52,808 bases of DNA from an uncultured Helicobacteraceae bacterium (GCA_934668765.1 CAKUOH010000015.1:1-52808), one strand, 5' to 3'; positions 17,519 to 26,751 are shown, numbered from the stretch's first letter. The notes: generated by a model from the letters alone, not told the origin. Translations and numbers: made by a program.

Positions 17519-19765
17519 TTATTGCTCAACTTGCTCTTTGAAACTATATCGCAAACTTGTTGATGTAACAGGCACGAATCTAAACTCCAAGCTAACATAG
17601 CGATTCGTTACCGCCCGCGAACCATCAGTCTTTAGAATCGGCGTAATTTCATTAGCGAATTTTAGCCCGATTCCAAAGCAACGAATATCTTTTGCAATGG
17701 TGATATTCCAATCGCGCAAATATTTTTTGCCAAAATCATACCCAAAATTACCATAAAGCGTGAAATAGCTAAAATCCTGCGAAACTTTCACGCGCAAGAA
17801 ATTAGTCGTAGTCTCCACGCAAGTCCTATCATTCCACACCGAGCAGATTTGTTTGCTTTCATCGGCTAACTTTTGCTTTAAATAGTAAGTGATATTTGTG
17901 CGAAAATAGCTATAAGAAAAATTTAGCCCAAAGCTTAATTCTTCGATATTTTTTAGCTGATAGGAAAATTTTAGCGTATTTGTAAGCGTTAGATTAGAAA
18001 TGGGCGAAATGCCGATTTCATTGCGCAGTGATTCGTATTTCATAATGTCCTTTTTTGTCAAATCAACATTTTGAAACATTCGATGGTATACAATCTCTTC
18101 GCCATCCATATTAAAAAAATATTGCGCAAAGGACAAGCGAATATATGGCTTTGTCTCACTAAAAATGCTTCCCTCGCTGAATGTGCTTTTAATCTCTTTA
18201 TGTGGCGAATTTTCTGGCGTAAAGAGCTTATTTTCATCATCGGTATCTTTATAAAGTGGGCTTGAAAACTCTGCTTTAAAATTGATTGCGTGAAAAACTT
18301 TATCGTAATGTTTCGCAATATCACTTGCCAAAAATACCCCATAATTCGCGCTAAAATAAGTGCTAGTTTTATTTGGAATCCCATTTTTAATCGCGCCTGT
18401 GCGATTTAGTGTAACGATTCCCGCATTTGCAGAGACATTTGCGCCGATTGTCGCAAACTCGCCCAAAATCGGTAAATGAAAATTTAGCGGCACGCGCACA
18501 CTATTATCCACATAGCCAAAGCCTTTATAGCGCATAACATTGCGCGTATTAAAATCGATTGAATAGGTTAGATTTTTGATTCCTGCGTGGGATAAAAATT
18601 TGTGATATTGAAAATATGGCAGAGTATGCAAAGTATCGTCATTTGTGGGACTTTGCAAATCTAAATAATATTTAAAATAAAGCCCCGCATAATGCTCGCC
18701 CTTTGTGCCAAAGAAATTTGCCTTTGAAGTCTGAATCCGATTCTCAATGTCGCGGTTTTGTGCATCTTGAAGGCGAATATAATCCAAATCATTCATAAAG
18801 CGAAAGTCCAAATATAGCCCGTCATTGTAATCGCTAAAAAATTCACTTAAAATACTGCGTCTCTCGTGGTTAAAGCTAAATCCGTAAATATATTTGTTTT
18901 TAGCACTATTTTTGCGGACATAGCGATTAAAATTATTAAAAAATCCTGCGTTAAAATAAAATAATTTGTGCGTATTATCTACAAATCTAACCTCGACATT
19001 GCCACCATAACCGCGACTTGTGCGAATCTGTGGCGTTAGCGTCATATCCCAAAATGTATGCGTTGCGATAAAAAATGGCTGTAAATATACAAATCCCTCC
19101 AAACTTGACTGCGTGAAAGACGGATACAAAAGCCCTGTGGCGCGTTGCTGTTTGGTAGATAAAAACATATAAGGCAGCCAAAATACAGGAATATCTTTGA
19201 TATAGATTCGCGGATTCCATATTCCTACGATATTGTTTTCTTGATTGTAAGTGCCTGAAGTTCCCTCGATACGCCACACAGGGTCGCTAATATCACACGC
19301 ACTTACCACAGGGCTATCAAACTCATATTCTTTATCGCGCCCTTGTGCCATTTTCGCACTAATCCAAACGCCACTCTCGCTATCTTGCACATAAATAGGC
19401 TCGATTAGATAGTATTTCTCATCAAATTTTACTTTCGCGCTTTGGGTAGAAAAGTAAAGATTCCCGCTTTTATACAAATGCACATTTCCGTGAATCTCAG
19501 CGTCTCTAGTTTGCGTATTGTATTTGATGAAGTCTGCCATAATGTAAATATCTTGGCTTACCAAAGTGGCATTGCCTTTTGCGATGACGATTTTATACGC
19601 TTCAGATTCCACGCTATCGGCGAAAAGCTCGAAAATGCGGTTATTTTCCCTATCAAACTCGCTTATCCCACTCTCGCCAAAAAGCAAAGATATAACAAGC
19701 AAGATTCCAAGCAAACACCGCACGATAAATTCCAAATTTTTAGTAATCCAGCTCTTGTGGTGCAC
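17519..19765 (-). CDS. lptD: LPS-assembly outer-membrane protein LptD
   Basis: A 748-residue protein with an N-terminal hydrophobic signal (about 12-28), an OstA/LptA-like periplasmic beta-jellyroll (about 50-160), and a long C-terminal beta-barrel domain rich in alternating aromatic residues, ending in R-Y-S-F-K-E-Q-V-E-Q. It inserts lipopolysaccharide into the outer leaflet. The open frame begins at GTG 19765, overlapping the RDD gene by 26 bases. A GTG or TTG a few codons further in, nearer the hydrophobic stretch, could be the true start. It lies 15 bases upstream of the phosphoribosyltransferase gene on the same strand. Confidence 0.93.
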   Translation of the reverse strand: MHHKSWITKNLEFIVRCLLGILLVISLLFGESGISEFDRENNRIFELFADSVESEAYKIVIAKGNATLVSQDIYIMADFIKYNTQTRDAEIHGNVHLYKSGNLYFSTQSAKVKFDEKYYLIEPIYVQDSESGVWISAKMAQGRDKEYEFDSPVVSACDISDPVWRIEGTSGTYNQENNIVGIWNPRIYIKDIPVFWLPYMFLSTKQQRATGLLYPSFTQSSLEGFVYLQPFFIATHTFWDMTLTPQIRTSRGYGGNVEVRFVDNTHKLFYFNAGFFNNFNRYVRKNSAKNKYIYGFSFNHERRSILSEFFSDYNDGLYLDFRFMNDLDYIRLQDAQNRDIENRIQTSKANFFGTKGEHYAGLYFKYYLDLQSPTNDDTLHTLPYFQYHKFLSHAGIKNLTYSIDFNTRNVMRYKGFGYVDNSVRVPLNFHLPILGEFATIGANVSANAGIVTLNRTGAIKNGIPNKTSTYFSANYGVFLASDIAKHYDKVFHAINFKAEFSSPLYKDTDDENKLFTPENSPHKEIKSTFSEGSIFSETKPYIRLSFAQYFFNMDGEEIVYHRMFQNVDLTKKDIMKYESLRNEIGISPISNLTLTNTLKFSYQLKNIEELSFGLNFSYSYFRTNITYYLKQKLADESKQICSVWNDRTCVETTTNFLRVKVSQDFSYFTLYGNFGYDFGKKYLRDWNITIAKDIRCFGIGLKFANEITPILKTDGSRAVTNRYVSLEFRFVPVTSTSLRYSFKEQVEQ

Positions 19766-20210
19766 TCACATCAATGACAATGGTCTTTACAAGCAAATCG
19801 TGCATAGCCCTGCGAAATGGCTCGGCAAAGGCGATTAAAAGCGGGATATAAAGTAGCATTTCCGCTAGGATTCGCAAACTAGAGCGCGAAATCGCCTCAA
19901 TAATGCTTGGCTTATCTAGCGTATCAATTTTTATAATCTTAATCTTGCAAATGATTTTCCCCACACTCGCGCCATAAATCGCCGTAAATGTGCTATGGTA
20001 GGCGATTTTAAGGATAATAATATAGAGAAACGCGTTTGAAAGCAGACTCTGAATCTTTGCCATATCGCCATTTAGACTAGAAATCTGCTCATAAAATCCC
20101 GCAAAAATAATTAGCCCGATGATAATCTCATCAATAAAAAACGCCAAAAGTCGCTTGTCATCGGTGGCGATTCGCAATCCCTCTCTATCTAAAATATCCA
20201 TAATATTCAT
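19740..20210 (-). CDS. RDD-family membrane protein
   Basis: A 156-residue protein with R-L-L-A-F-F-I-D-E at the start of the first helix, a variant of the R-x-x-A-x-x-x-D signature, and three or four membrane helices (about 25-42, 62-80, 111-133). RDD proteins are poorly characterised integral membrane proteins, some linked to ion transport. It precedes lptD with a 26-base overlap, as in H. pylori, so the two are likely translated from one message. Confidence 0.85.
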   Translation of the reverse strand: MNIMDILDREGLRIATDDKRLLAFFIDEIIIGLIIFAGFYEQISSLNGDMAKIQSLLSNAFLYIIILKIAYHSTFTAIYGASVGKIICKIKIIKIDTLDKPSIIEAISRSSLRILAEMLLYIPLLIAFAEPFRRAMHDLLVKTIVIDVSAPQELDY

Positions 20211-20295
20211 TTATGAAATGCCTTTAAAGCAAATTAACAATAATATTGCAAAGTTTGCACTAGATAACATAATCTCAAAAATCTTGCGAAAATTA

Positions 20296-20997
20296 TTATT
20301 TAGATTCATCTTTGCTCTTTTTGGCTTTTTTTGATTCAACTTTTTTGGATTTGGATTCGCGCTTTTTTTGCTTTGAATCCGCCGAATCCGCCGAATCTTT
20401 AACAGATTTTTTGGAATCTTTTTTAGATTCGACTGCTTTCGCGCTTTTTGTAACTTTTTTTGCAGCTTTTGAAACACTTGTTTTTTTTGCGCTAGATTCG
20501 CCAGAAACTTTTGCGATTCGAGTTTTTGTGCTTTTAGATTCGCCTAAATCTTTTGTTTTTAGATTGCGTTTAAGGCGATTTTGCAATGCCTGTCCCTTGC
20601 TCTCCACTTCATCAAATGTAAGATTTTTTACGCTACTTTTTTCCAAAGGCTCATTTAATTTATCAGCGATTTTTAGGCTATCAATCTCGCTTTTTAGCCC
20701 TTCTAGCTCGCTTTGTAATTTCGTCTTTGTGGGCTCTAAATCCGCCGATTGCAAAATATCATCTTTGAGTTTTAATGCCGAATCTTCAAATTTTTTCTTA
20801 TATTCTAGCGCGTCTTGCTTCATTTCAGTGATATGAATCTCCCTATCAAGCGTGTCTTTTGCGTCATTTATCGTCTTTTTCACGGCACGAAGGAACTTTG
20901 CGATTTTTACAAAAGTTTGTGGCAGTTTGTCAGGACCCAAGAAAATCACCGCAATTATGGCAATTACAAGGATTTCGCCAAACGAAAAATCAAGCAT
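20296..20997 (-). CDS. tatB: twin-arginine translocase subunit TatB
   Basis: A 233-residue protein with the TatA/B pattern: a short N-terminal membrane helix (about 4-20), the F-L-G-P-D-K-L-P hinge, an amphipathic helix, and a long charged tail. Tail length and position of the helix fit TatB, not TatA. The tail after residue 150 is low-complexity, dominated by K, S, A, D and E in K-x-x-x-S-K patterns. TatB binds TatC and receives folded Tat substrates at the inner membrane. tatC, which often follows tatB, is not present downstream; the next gene is the RDD protein 86 bases away. Confidence 0.9.
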   Translation of the reverse strand: MLDFSFGEILVIAIIAVIFLGPDKLPQTFVKIAKFLRAVKKTINDAKDTLDREIHITEMKQDALEYKKKFEDSALKLKDDILQSADLEPTKTKLQSELEGLKSEIDSLKIADKLNEPLEKSSVKNLTFDEVESKGQALQNRLKRNLKTKDLGESKSTKTRIAKVSGESSAKKTSVSKAAKKVTKSAKAVESKKDSKKSVKDSADSADSKQKKRESKSKKVESKKAKKSKDESK

Positions 20998-21116
20998 TTA
21001 GATTCCTTTGCGCTTAAAAAATAAAAGCGTATTATAGCAAATTCACAAAATTTCGCTTATTTTATAAAAAAGATTGTAAGATTCGCGTTTCGTAAATCAC
21101 AAAAAAAGGATTGTAA

Positions 21117-22472
21117 ATGTTTGACACGCTTACAAATTCATTTAAAGGGATTGTTAGCAAGATTCGCTTCCAAGATGATGAACGGGCACTAGCGCGGAGT
21201 TTGGACGAATTAAAAAAGATTTTGCTTCGCAATGATGTCTATCACAAAGTCGCAAAAGAGATTTTGGCACAGATTGAGAGCGAATGCAAGAAAAATGCTG
21301 TGGGACGCGATAATTTTAAAAGTGCGTTAGAATCCGCGCTTCATAGCGTTTTTAGCGGGACTTATGGATTTACTTACGCGCCCAAACCGCCTACAATCGT
21401 GCTTATGGTAGGACTTCAAGGTAGCGGGAAAACGACAAGCAGTGCGAAACTTGCAAACTATCTCAAATTGCGTGGCAAAAAGGTGCTTTTGGTATCCTGC
21501 GACTTGCAGAGATTGGCAGCAGTGGAGCAACTGCGACAATTAGCAAAAGAAATTGAAGTTGATTTTTTTAATGGTAAATCAAGTGATTTAGGCGATTCAA
21601 GTAACGCAAATATTTTACGAATCGCGCAAGATTCCGTAAAATACGGCGAATCTAAACTATATGATATTGTGATAATCGATACGGCGGGACGATTAGCGAT
21701 TGACAAAGATTTGATGAGCGAATTACAAGCGATTAAAAGCAAAGTTAAGGCACACGAATCATTTTATGTCCTAGATAGTTTAAGCGGACAGGACGCCGTT
21801 AGAAGCGCGGATACATTTAATAAAGAGATAGGTTTAAGTGGCGTGATTTTAAGTAAATTTGATAGCGATACAAAGGGTGGAATCGCGCTCTCTGTGGCAA
21901 AACAAATAAATGTCCCCATTCGCTTTATCGGTAGCGGCGAGAAAATGGCGGATTTGGATATTTTCTTGCCAGAGCGAATCGTAGGACGACTTATGGGTGC
22001 TGGTGATGTGGCAGGTTTTATCGAAAAAACCACCGCAGTTGTCGATGAAAAAGAAGCAAAGGCAATTACCAAAAAAATCAAAAAAGGCACTTTCACATTT
22101 ACGGATTTTTTAGCGCAACTTGAAAATATCAAAAAAATGGGTTCGATGAAGTCGCTCATCTCAATGATGCCCGGACTTGGCGCGATGGGCGATGCGCTAA
22201 AAAATGTCGATATTGACAATTCGCGTGAAATAAAAGTCATAAAGGCGATGGTAAATTCTATGACGCCAAAAGAGCGCGAAAATCCAGACATTTTAAATGG
22301 TTCGCGCAGAAAGCGAATAGCACTTGGTGCGGGGCTAGAAGTCAGCGATATAAATCGCGCCTTAAAGCAGTTTGATATGGCAGCAAAAATGGCAAAGCAG
22401 ATGACTGCCCCAAATGGCGTAAAAAACATTATGAATATGATTCAAGGTGCAAATCTTAATAAAATGAGATAA
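21117..22472 (+). CDS. ffh: signal recognition particle protein Ffh
   Basis: A 451-residue SRP54-type GTPase. It has an N-terminal four-helix domain, the G domain with G-L-Q-G-S-G-K-T-T (99-107), D-T-A-G-R and T-K-G-G, and a C-terminal methionine-rich M domain (about 310-451) with S-R-R-K-R-I-A-L-G-A-G that binds 4.5S RNA. It targets nascent inner-membrane proteins to FtsY and SecYEG. It heads the ribosomal operon as in H. pylori. No 4.5S RNA gene was recognised in the window. Confidence 0.97.
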   Translation: MFDTLTNSFKGIVSKIRFQDDERALARSLDELKKILLRNDVYHKVAKEILAQIESECKKNAVGRDNFKSALESALHSVFSGTYGFTYAPKPPTIVLMVGLQGSGKTTSSAKLANYLKLRGKKVLLVSCDLQRLAAVEQLRQLAKEIEVDFFNGKSSDLGDSSNANILRIAQDSVKYGESKLYDIVIIDTAGRLAIDKDLMSELQAIKSKVKAHESFYVLDSLSGQDAVRSADTFNKEIGLSGVILSKFDSDTKGGIALSVAKQINVPIRFIGSGEKMADLDIFLPERIVGRLMGAGDVAGFIEKTTAVVDEKEAKAITKKIKKGTFTFTDFLAQLENIKKMGSMKSLISMMPGLGAMGDALKNVDIDNSREIKVIKAMVNSMTPKERENPDILNGSRRKRIALGAGLEVSDINRALKQFDMAAKMAKQMTAPNGVKNIMNMIQGANLNKMR

Positions 22473-22476
22473 ATTT

Positions 22477-22485
22477 TGTTATAAT
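22477..22485 (+). promoter_or_regulatory. internal extended -10 promoter ahead of rpsP
   Basis: TGTTATAAT, an extended -10 box, lies in the 45-base gap between ffh and rpsP, 32 bases before the rpsP start. It would let the ribosomal genes be transcribed independently of ffh. The ribosome site AAAGGAG is at 22505-22511. Confidence 0.6.
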
Positions 22486-22517
22486 TCGCATTTTTTAATT
22501 TTATAAAGGAGAAAAAT

Positions 22518-22742
22518 ATGGCAACAGTGATTAGACTAACTCGTGCAGGGCGCAAGAAAAAGCCTTTTTATAAAATCGTAGTTACAGATAGCAGAAAAAG
22601 GCGCGATGGCGGGTGGATTGAATCGATTGGCTACTACAATCCGCTAAATCCCGACTTTAAAAAAGTCGATAAAGAAAGGCTTTCTTATTGGGTGAAAGTG
22701 GGCGCAAAGATGAGCGACAGAGTGAAAGAAATTACAAAATAA
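22518..22742 (+). CDS. rpsP: 30S ribosomal protein S16
   Basis: A 74-residue S16 with the family N-terminus ([15 protein letters not shown]) and G-Y-Y-N-P-L. Length is normal for Campylobacterota. It is part of the small-subunit assembly core. It has a strong ribosome site and its own probable promoter within the ffh-rplS operon. Confidence 0.97.
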   Translation: MATVIRLTRAGRKKKPFYKIVVTDSRKRRDGGWIESIGYYNPLNPDFKKVDKERLSYWVKVGAKMSDRVKEITK

Positions 22743-22761
22743 TTTTTGATTTTTGGCAAAA

Positions 22762-23004
22762 ATGATTAAAGATTTTATTCAATCCTACGCGCAAAAAATC
22801 GCCCTAAAACCCGAGCAAATCGCCGTGCAAGAGAGCATAGATAAAGAGCGCAAGATTCGTAATATCACTATTTACGCGGATAACGCAGACATTGGGCGAC
22901 TAATAGGCAAGAGTGGCAAAATGATAAGCTCCATAAAAACGCTTGTCTCTGCGTGTAAGGCAAAGGACGGAATGAGTTGCAAAATCGTTGTCGAGGCGAT
23001 ATAG
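22762..23004 (+). CDS. khpA: KH-domain RNA-binding protein KhpA
   Basis: A protein of about 80 residues with a single KH domain; the G-R-L-I-G-K-S-G-K-M-I loop near the middle contacts RNA. KhpA pairs with KhpB/Jag in other bacteria and sits between rpsP and rimM in many genomes. I prefer ATG 22762, which gives M-I-K-D-F-I; a TTG at 22753 would add three residues. The end overlaps the first possible rimM codons. Confidence 0.92.
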   Translation: MIKDFIQSYAQKIALKPEQIAVQESIDKERKIRNITIYADNADIGRLIGKSGKMISSIKTLVSACKAKDGMSCKIVVEAI

Positions 23005-23690
23005 GCGAATCAAATGCAAATTTGACTTTGGATTCGTGTGAATCTAGTGGCGATTTGTGCGATTCGCAGAATCTAAACGCCGATGATTTTGGCATTTTGG
23101 TGGCAAAATGTGGCAAAACCATTGGGCTAAAGGGAGAGATTCGGCTCATTGTTTATAGCGATTTTGATGAAATTTTCACAAAGGGCAATGTATTTTTAGT
23201 AAGGGATTCACGCAAATCTGGTGCGAATCTAGATTGCGAATCCAAAAAAGATTCGCACGAATTTAGCACAAAATCTCACAGCCTATTTCTCACGCTAAAA
23301 TCTTTCAATCCGCACAAAAAAAGCGCGACATTTAGCGAGATTCAAAGCATTGATGGCGCAAAAAATCTTACTTCAATGCTTTTGTATAGCAATGAGTTTT
23401 TGACGCAAAAATACTGCGTTTTGCGCGAAAATGAGCATTTTTGGTTTGAGATTATCGGGCTATGCGTGGTAGAAAATGGCGAAATTATCGGCATTGTGAG
23501 CGACATTGAGCGAATCGGAAGCGTGGATTATTTGATTGTAGCGGTTGATGGTGCGATTTTTGCGAAATATCCGCACATAAAAGCAAAGCGATTTTATATT
23601 CCCTATATTTCGCGCTATATTTTGCAAACTGACAAGTCAAAAAATACGATTTTCACGCAAGATTCGCTAGGCATTTTAGAAAATTCATAA
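22977..23690 (+). CDS. rimM: 16S rRNA processing protein RimM
   Basis: RimM binds S19 and helps mature the 30S head. The family start is visible as L-V-A-K-C-G-K-T-I-G-L-K-G-E-I-R-L and the C-terminal PRC-barrel follows (E-N-G-E-I-I-G-I-V). The open frame allows 237 residues from TTG 22977, but RimM is usually about 170-185. The N-terminal 40 codons are Ser/Asp/Asn-rich and contain the GCGAATC-type motif. The true start may be a TTG at 23055 or 23097, and no candidate has a clear ribosome site. Between the two domains an extra D-C-E-S-K-K-D-S-H-E-F stretch also derives from the motif-rich DNA. Confidence 0.87.
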   Translation: MQNRCRGDIGESNANLTLDSCESSGDLCDSQNLNADDFGILVAKCGKTIGLKGEIRLIVYSDFDEIFTKGNVFLVRDSRKSGANLDCESKKDSHEFSTKSHSLFLTLKSFNPHKKSATFSEIQSIDGAKNLTSMLLYSNEFLTQKYCVLRENEHFWFEIIGLCVVENGEIIGIVSDIERIGSVDYLIVAVDGAIFAKYPHIKAKRFYIPYISRYILQTDKSKNTIFTQDSLGILENS

Positions 23691-23692
23691 CG

Positions 23693-24382
23693 ATGAAATT
23701 CACATTTTTAAGCCTTTTCCCATCTCTAATTAGCGGATATTTTAGCGATTCGATACTAAAACGCGCACAAGAAGCGGGGCTAATTGACATTGAAATCATC
23801 GATTTTCGCGATTTTAGCACGGATAAGCACAAAAAAGTGGATAATTATCAAGCAAGTGGCGGTGCAGGGCTTGTGATTTGCGCAGATATTTTGGAATCCG
23901 CTTTGCACGAAATCGCCACGCCACAAAGTCATATTATCTATCTTACGCCTGTGGCAAAGCCTTTTTGTAATTTTGATGCAAAACGACTAGCGCAAAATCA
24001 AAGCCATATCATTCTCATTTGTGGGCGTTATGAGGGCATTGATGAGCGCGTGATTGAGGCATTTGTCGATGAGGTTTTTTGCATTGGCGATTATATTTTG
24101 ACAGGTGGCGAGATTGCGAGTCTTGTGCTTTGTGATTGTATTTCGCGCCACATTCACGGCGTTTTAGGCAATGCCGAATCTTTGCAGGGCGAGAGCTTTG
24201 AAAGCCACCTTTTAGAAGCCCCCATTTTCACAAAAAATATGAATAATACAAAAAATATTGCAAATTTAAGCATTCCTTTAGAATATATAAAGGGAAATCA
24301 TAGTAAAATTCGCACTTTTAAACAAAAATTAGCAGTCGCAAAGACGAAATATTTTCGTCCAGACTTGTATAAAAGGACATAA
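23693..24382 (+). CDS. trmD: tRNA (guanine-37-N1)-methyltransferase
   Basis: A 229-residue SPOUT methyltransferase that methylates G37 next to the anticodon to prevent +1 frameshifting. Visible motifs are [17 protein letters not shown], and the knot region [10 protein letters not shown]. Length is normal. It starts 3 bases after rimM and ends 3 bases before rplS, so the genes are tightly coupled. Confidence 0.96.
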   Translation: MKFTFLSLFPSLISGYFSDSILKRAQEAGLIDIEIIDFRDFSTDKHKKVDNYQASGGAGLVICADILESALHEIATPQSHIIYLTPVAKPFCNFDAKRLAQNQSHIILICGRYEGIDERVIEAFVDEVFCIGDYILTGGEIASLVLCDCISRHIHGVLGNAESLQGESFESHLLEAPIFTKNMNNTKNIANLSIPLEYIKGNHSKIRTFKQKLAVAKTKYFRPDLYKRT

Positions 24383-24384
24383 CA

Positions 24385-24828
24385 ATGCAAAACAGGTATA
24401 TTGAAGCGTTTGAGAGGGCGCAGATTAAGGATAAAAAAGTCCCTGCTTTTAGGGCGGGAGATACGCTAAAAGTCGGCATTATCATCAAAGAGGGCGATAA
24501 AAGCAGGATTCAGCATTTTGAGGGAGTGTGTATCGCTGTGCGTGGCAGTGGCGTAAATAAGAGCTTTCGAGTGCGCAAAATCGGCGCAAACAATGTGGGC
24601 GTAGAAAAAACATTTCCGCTTTATAGCGAAGGACTTGATTCAATCGAAGTAGTCCGCAAAGGTAGTGTGCGCCGTGCTAAACTCTACTATTTAAGAGACA
24701 GAAAAGGCAAAGCCGCACGAATCAAAGAACTCCGCAAACAAGATTCAAATAAAGAGAGTGCAAGTAAATCAAGCGCGAAAGGCGCGAAAAAAGGTGCTGA
24801 ATCTGCACAAAATGGGGGGGGGGAATAG
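24385..24828 (+). CDS. rplS: 50S ribosomal protein L19 with a low-complexity tail
   Basis: L19 (147 residues) sits at the 30S-50S interface. Residues 1-118 match the family ([32 protein letters not shown]). The last 28 residues ([12 protein letters not shown] and onward) are an extension rich in K, S, A and G. The final codons run through a G10 tract (24814-24823) to a TAG at 24826. Slippage in the tract would change the last few residues and extend or shorten the tail without touching the L19 fold. Confidence 0.95.
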   Translation: MQNRYIEAFERAQIKDKKVPAFRAGDTLKVGIIIKEGDKSRIQHFEGVCIAVRGSGVNKSFRVRKIGANNVGVEKTFPLYSEGLDSIEVVRKGSVRRAKLYYLRDRKGKAARIKELRKQDSNKESASKSSAKGAKKGAESAQNGGGE

Positions 24829-25215
24829 CCTAACCCAAACCATAACCTACACAAAAATCCCTAGCCAAAAAGAAAATTTTAGAGAATTTCTGCTTGGCGA
24901 TGATGGGATAGAATTTAGAACAAAATCCAAAGCCATATTATCGCAAGGCGGAATGCCGAGTGGTGTAAGTAACTATATCTCTATGCTTGTAGATTAAGTG
25001 GAATAATCAGCAGTAAATCTAACGCAAACTTTGATATATTTTGTTTTAAAGGCGATAGCGCAGATATTGATAAACTATTTGCATTTGCCAAAAAGTTTGA
25101 AAAACAAAGTTTTATTGAAGATGTCAATAGTCCTGTTGAAAAATACAAAATCTTTAACGATAAAAATTTGCAAAATATTAGTGGCATAGAATCTACAATC
25201 ACAATCAGCGAGTAG
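24812..25215 (+). pseudogene. broken gene of unknown function after a G10 tract
   Basis: From ATG 24812, whose third base begins the G10 run, a frame reads [10 protein letters not shown] and continues to a stop at 24995-24997. The same gene appears to continue in another frame from 24994 (L-S-G-I-I-S-S-K-S-N-A-N-F-D-I-F-C-F-K-G) to TAG 25213. One base inserted near 24992 fuses the two parts into about 134 residues. Both parts have clear coding character. The start next to the tract suggests either a phase-variable gene or a gene whose real 5' end was lost when it joined rplS. No family is recognised. It precedes the Sel1-like gene by 4 bases and may pair with it. Confidence 0.55.
24814..24823. 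repeat. G10 homopolymer shared by the rplS end and the next gene
   Basis: Ten G residues form the last codons of rplS (N-G-G-G-E-stop) and, in another frame, the first codons of the downstream broken gene. A one-base change alters both at once. Confidence 0.7.
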
Positions 25216-25219
25216 CAAA

Positions 25220-25650
25220 ATGAAAAAGTTAATTTGTGCTATGTTGCTGATTTTGTCGGCTTCTTATGCGATAGATGCAGTGGAGCAAACAAGGGCAGAA
25301 TGCCTTGATTCGAAAAATATACAAGCTTGTAAAAAATATTTCTATGCCGCGAAATCATTGTGCGATAAAGGTTATGATATATATTGCTATCGTCTCGGTA
25401 TGATATATAGCACAGGCAGATATGGTATTGCAGAAAATCAAGCAAAAGCATTAGAGTATTTTAAAGTGCTTTGTGATAAAGGGTGGATGAGAGGTATGAC
25501 TTGTAAATATACTGCTTTGATTTATAGTGGCGCATTAGGTGGCGTATTAAAAAATTGCAAACAATCAAAAAAATATACGAAAGAAAAGTTTGTAATGCAG
25601 ACAATCAAGCATCGTGTGATTTTTTAAGACAATTTTCAGCTTGTTTTTAA
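25220..25650 (+). pseudogene. Sel1-like repeat (Hcp-type) secreted protein, frameshifted near the end
   Basis: A secreted protein with a signal peptide (residues 1-17, ending A-S-Y-A) and Cys-rich Sel1-like repeats such as D-I-Y-C-Y-R-L-G-M-I-Y-S-T-G, with paired cysteines as in Helicobacter cysteine-rich proteins. In the given frame it ends at 25627 after K-H-R-V-I-F. A one-base shift at the A7 run near 25566-25572 (A8 would restore it) gives instead V-C-N-A-D-N-Q-A-S-C-D-F-L-R-Q-F and a stop at 25650, which is a typical last repeat with its Cys pair. So the gene is probably frameshifted, by mutation, phase variation or sequencing error. Its substrate or partner is unknown. Confidence 0.75.
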
Positions 25651-25676
25651 CACAAAAATACTTATAATTTTTTCGC

Positions 25677-25682
25677 TATAAT
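25677..25682 (+). promoter_or_regulatory. -10 box for the WYL regulator
   Basis: TATAAT at 25677-25682 lies 38 bases before the ATG at 25720, with an AAGGA ribosome site about 10 bases before the start. The TGGACA-N6-TGTCC operator seen at two neighbouring promoters is absent here, so the regulator does not obviously control itself through that site. Confidence 0.5.
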
Positions 25683-25719
25683 CCTTAAATTTAAATTTCA
25701 TAAATTAAGGATTCACACT

Positions 25720-26606
25720 ATGAACTCCCCACGCAACACCCGCATAAATCAACTTTATGAACGACTTAAAAATTCAAATGGTATTAGCCCTAGCGATTTG
25801 GCGCGTGAGTTTGAGGTTAGCACCAAAACCATTGCGCGCGATTTTGCGGAGCTACGCAATTTAGGCGCGTATAAAGTCGGGCAGTTGCTCTGCCTTGATA
25901 AGAAACGCGCTACTGACGCCCTAAAAAGCGATGAGCGAATCGTGCTTGGCATTTTAAGCAAACTTGCTAAAAATAACGGCACGGATTTTTATCTAAAAGC
26001 CCGTCCCCTGCTTACCAAGCTAACGCAGCAATTAGATCAGCCCATTCACATAAGCACGCAAAGTGAGAGTTTAGAGGATGATGATTTAGTAAATTTTGAC
26101 TTTATCGAAAAGCTAATTTTAGAGCGCGTGGAGCTTGGATTTAGCTATCACGGCAAGGCATATCAAATCAAGCCCTTTAAACTAGCACATTTCGATGGAT
26201 TTTGGTATGTGATGGGGCTAGATAGCGATGATAGCGACATTTTAAAGAAGTTTTATTTCAAGGATATGAGCAATTTGCACTCTTTGGGGCGTGGATTTGT
26301 GCTTGATGAGGGATTAGAGCAAAAGCTAAAAAGGGCGCATAGCGCGTGGTTTAACTAAATGAGCCGTTTTTGGTGCGACTGCTAATTGACGCAGAAATCG
26401 CCAAATATTTTCAGCGCAAGAACATCCAAGGCGGGATTTTATCCACGCAAAAGGACGGAAGCGCGATTTTAGAGACGGAAATCTCGCACATTATGGAGAT
26501 AAAGCCGCTTGTATATGAATTTATCCCGCATATTCGCGTGATAGAGCCAGAGTGGCTAAATGATGAGCTAAAAGCTGAAATTGCGGAGTATGTGGAGAGT
26601 ATATAA
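25720..26606 (+). pseudogene. HTH-WYL transcriptional regulator, frameshifted
   Basis: Two frames make one regulator of about 295 residues. The first (25720-26358) has an N-terminal winged helix (P-S-D-L-A-R-E-F-E-V-S-T-K-T-I-A-R-D-F) and a WYL domain (about 120-200, with K-P-F-K-L-A and F-W-Y-V-M-G-L). It stops after A-W-F-N. The second (to 26606) is the C-terminal WCX-like part. One base lost near 26354 separates them; restoring it gives W-F-x-L-N-E-P-F-L-V-R-L-L-I. WYL regulators such as BrxR and CapW control phage-defence loci by binding inverted repeats. This gene lies just upstream of the island with the TGGACA-N6-TGTCCA operators, so it is the best candidate for their binder. If the frameshift is real, the C-terminal extension is lost. 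Confidence 0.8.
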
Positions 26607-26644
26607 GGCTTGTAATTGTGATTTTAGACGCAATTCGACCGAAT

Positions 26645-26741
26645 CGTCATTGCGAGGCGAATCGTAGATTTGCTGAAACAATCCAAAAATTCGCCCCATT
26701 TCGTCATTGCGAGATTTTCGATAGAAAATCGAATCAATCCA
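26645..26741. repeat. dispersed GTCATTGCGAG repeat units
   Basis: Two inverted-repeat units lie just upstream of the MITE-like element in the 354-base spacer 26607-26960, at 26645-26686 and 26702-26740. Their ends read CGTCATTGCGAG and CAATCC. No gene is present in this spacer. Confidence 0.7.
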
Positions 26742-26751
26742 CGCTTTTATA

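Noticed and set aside
20211..20477. Lysine-rich minus-strand frame of 88 codons overlapping the tatB tail
   Set aside because: Most of it is an alternative frame of the low-complexity tatB tail. The 30 extra codons after tatB have no start or ribosome site of their own and do not resemble tatC.
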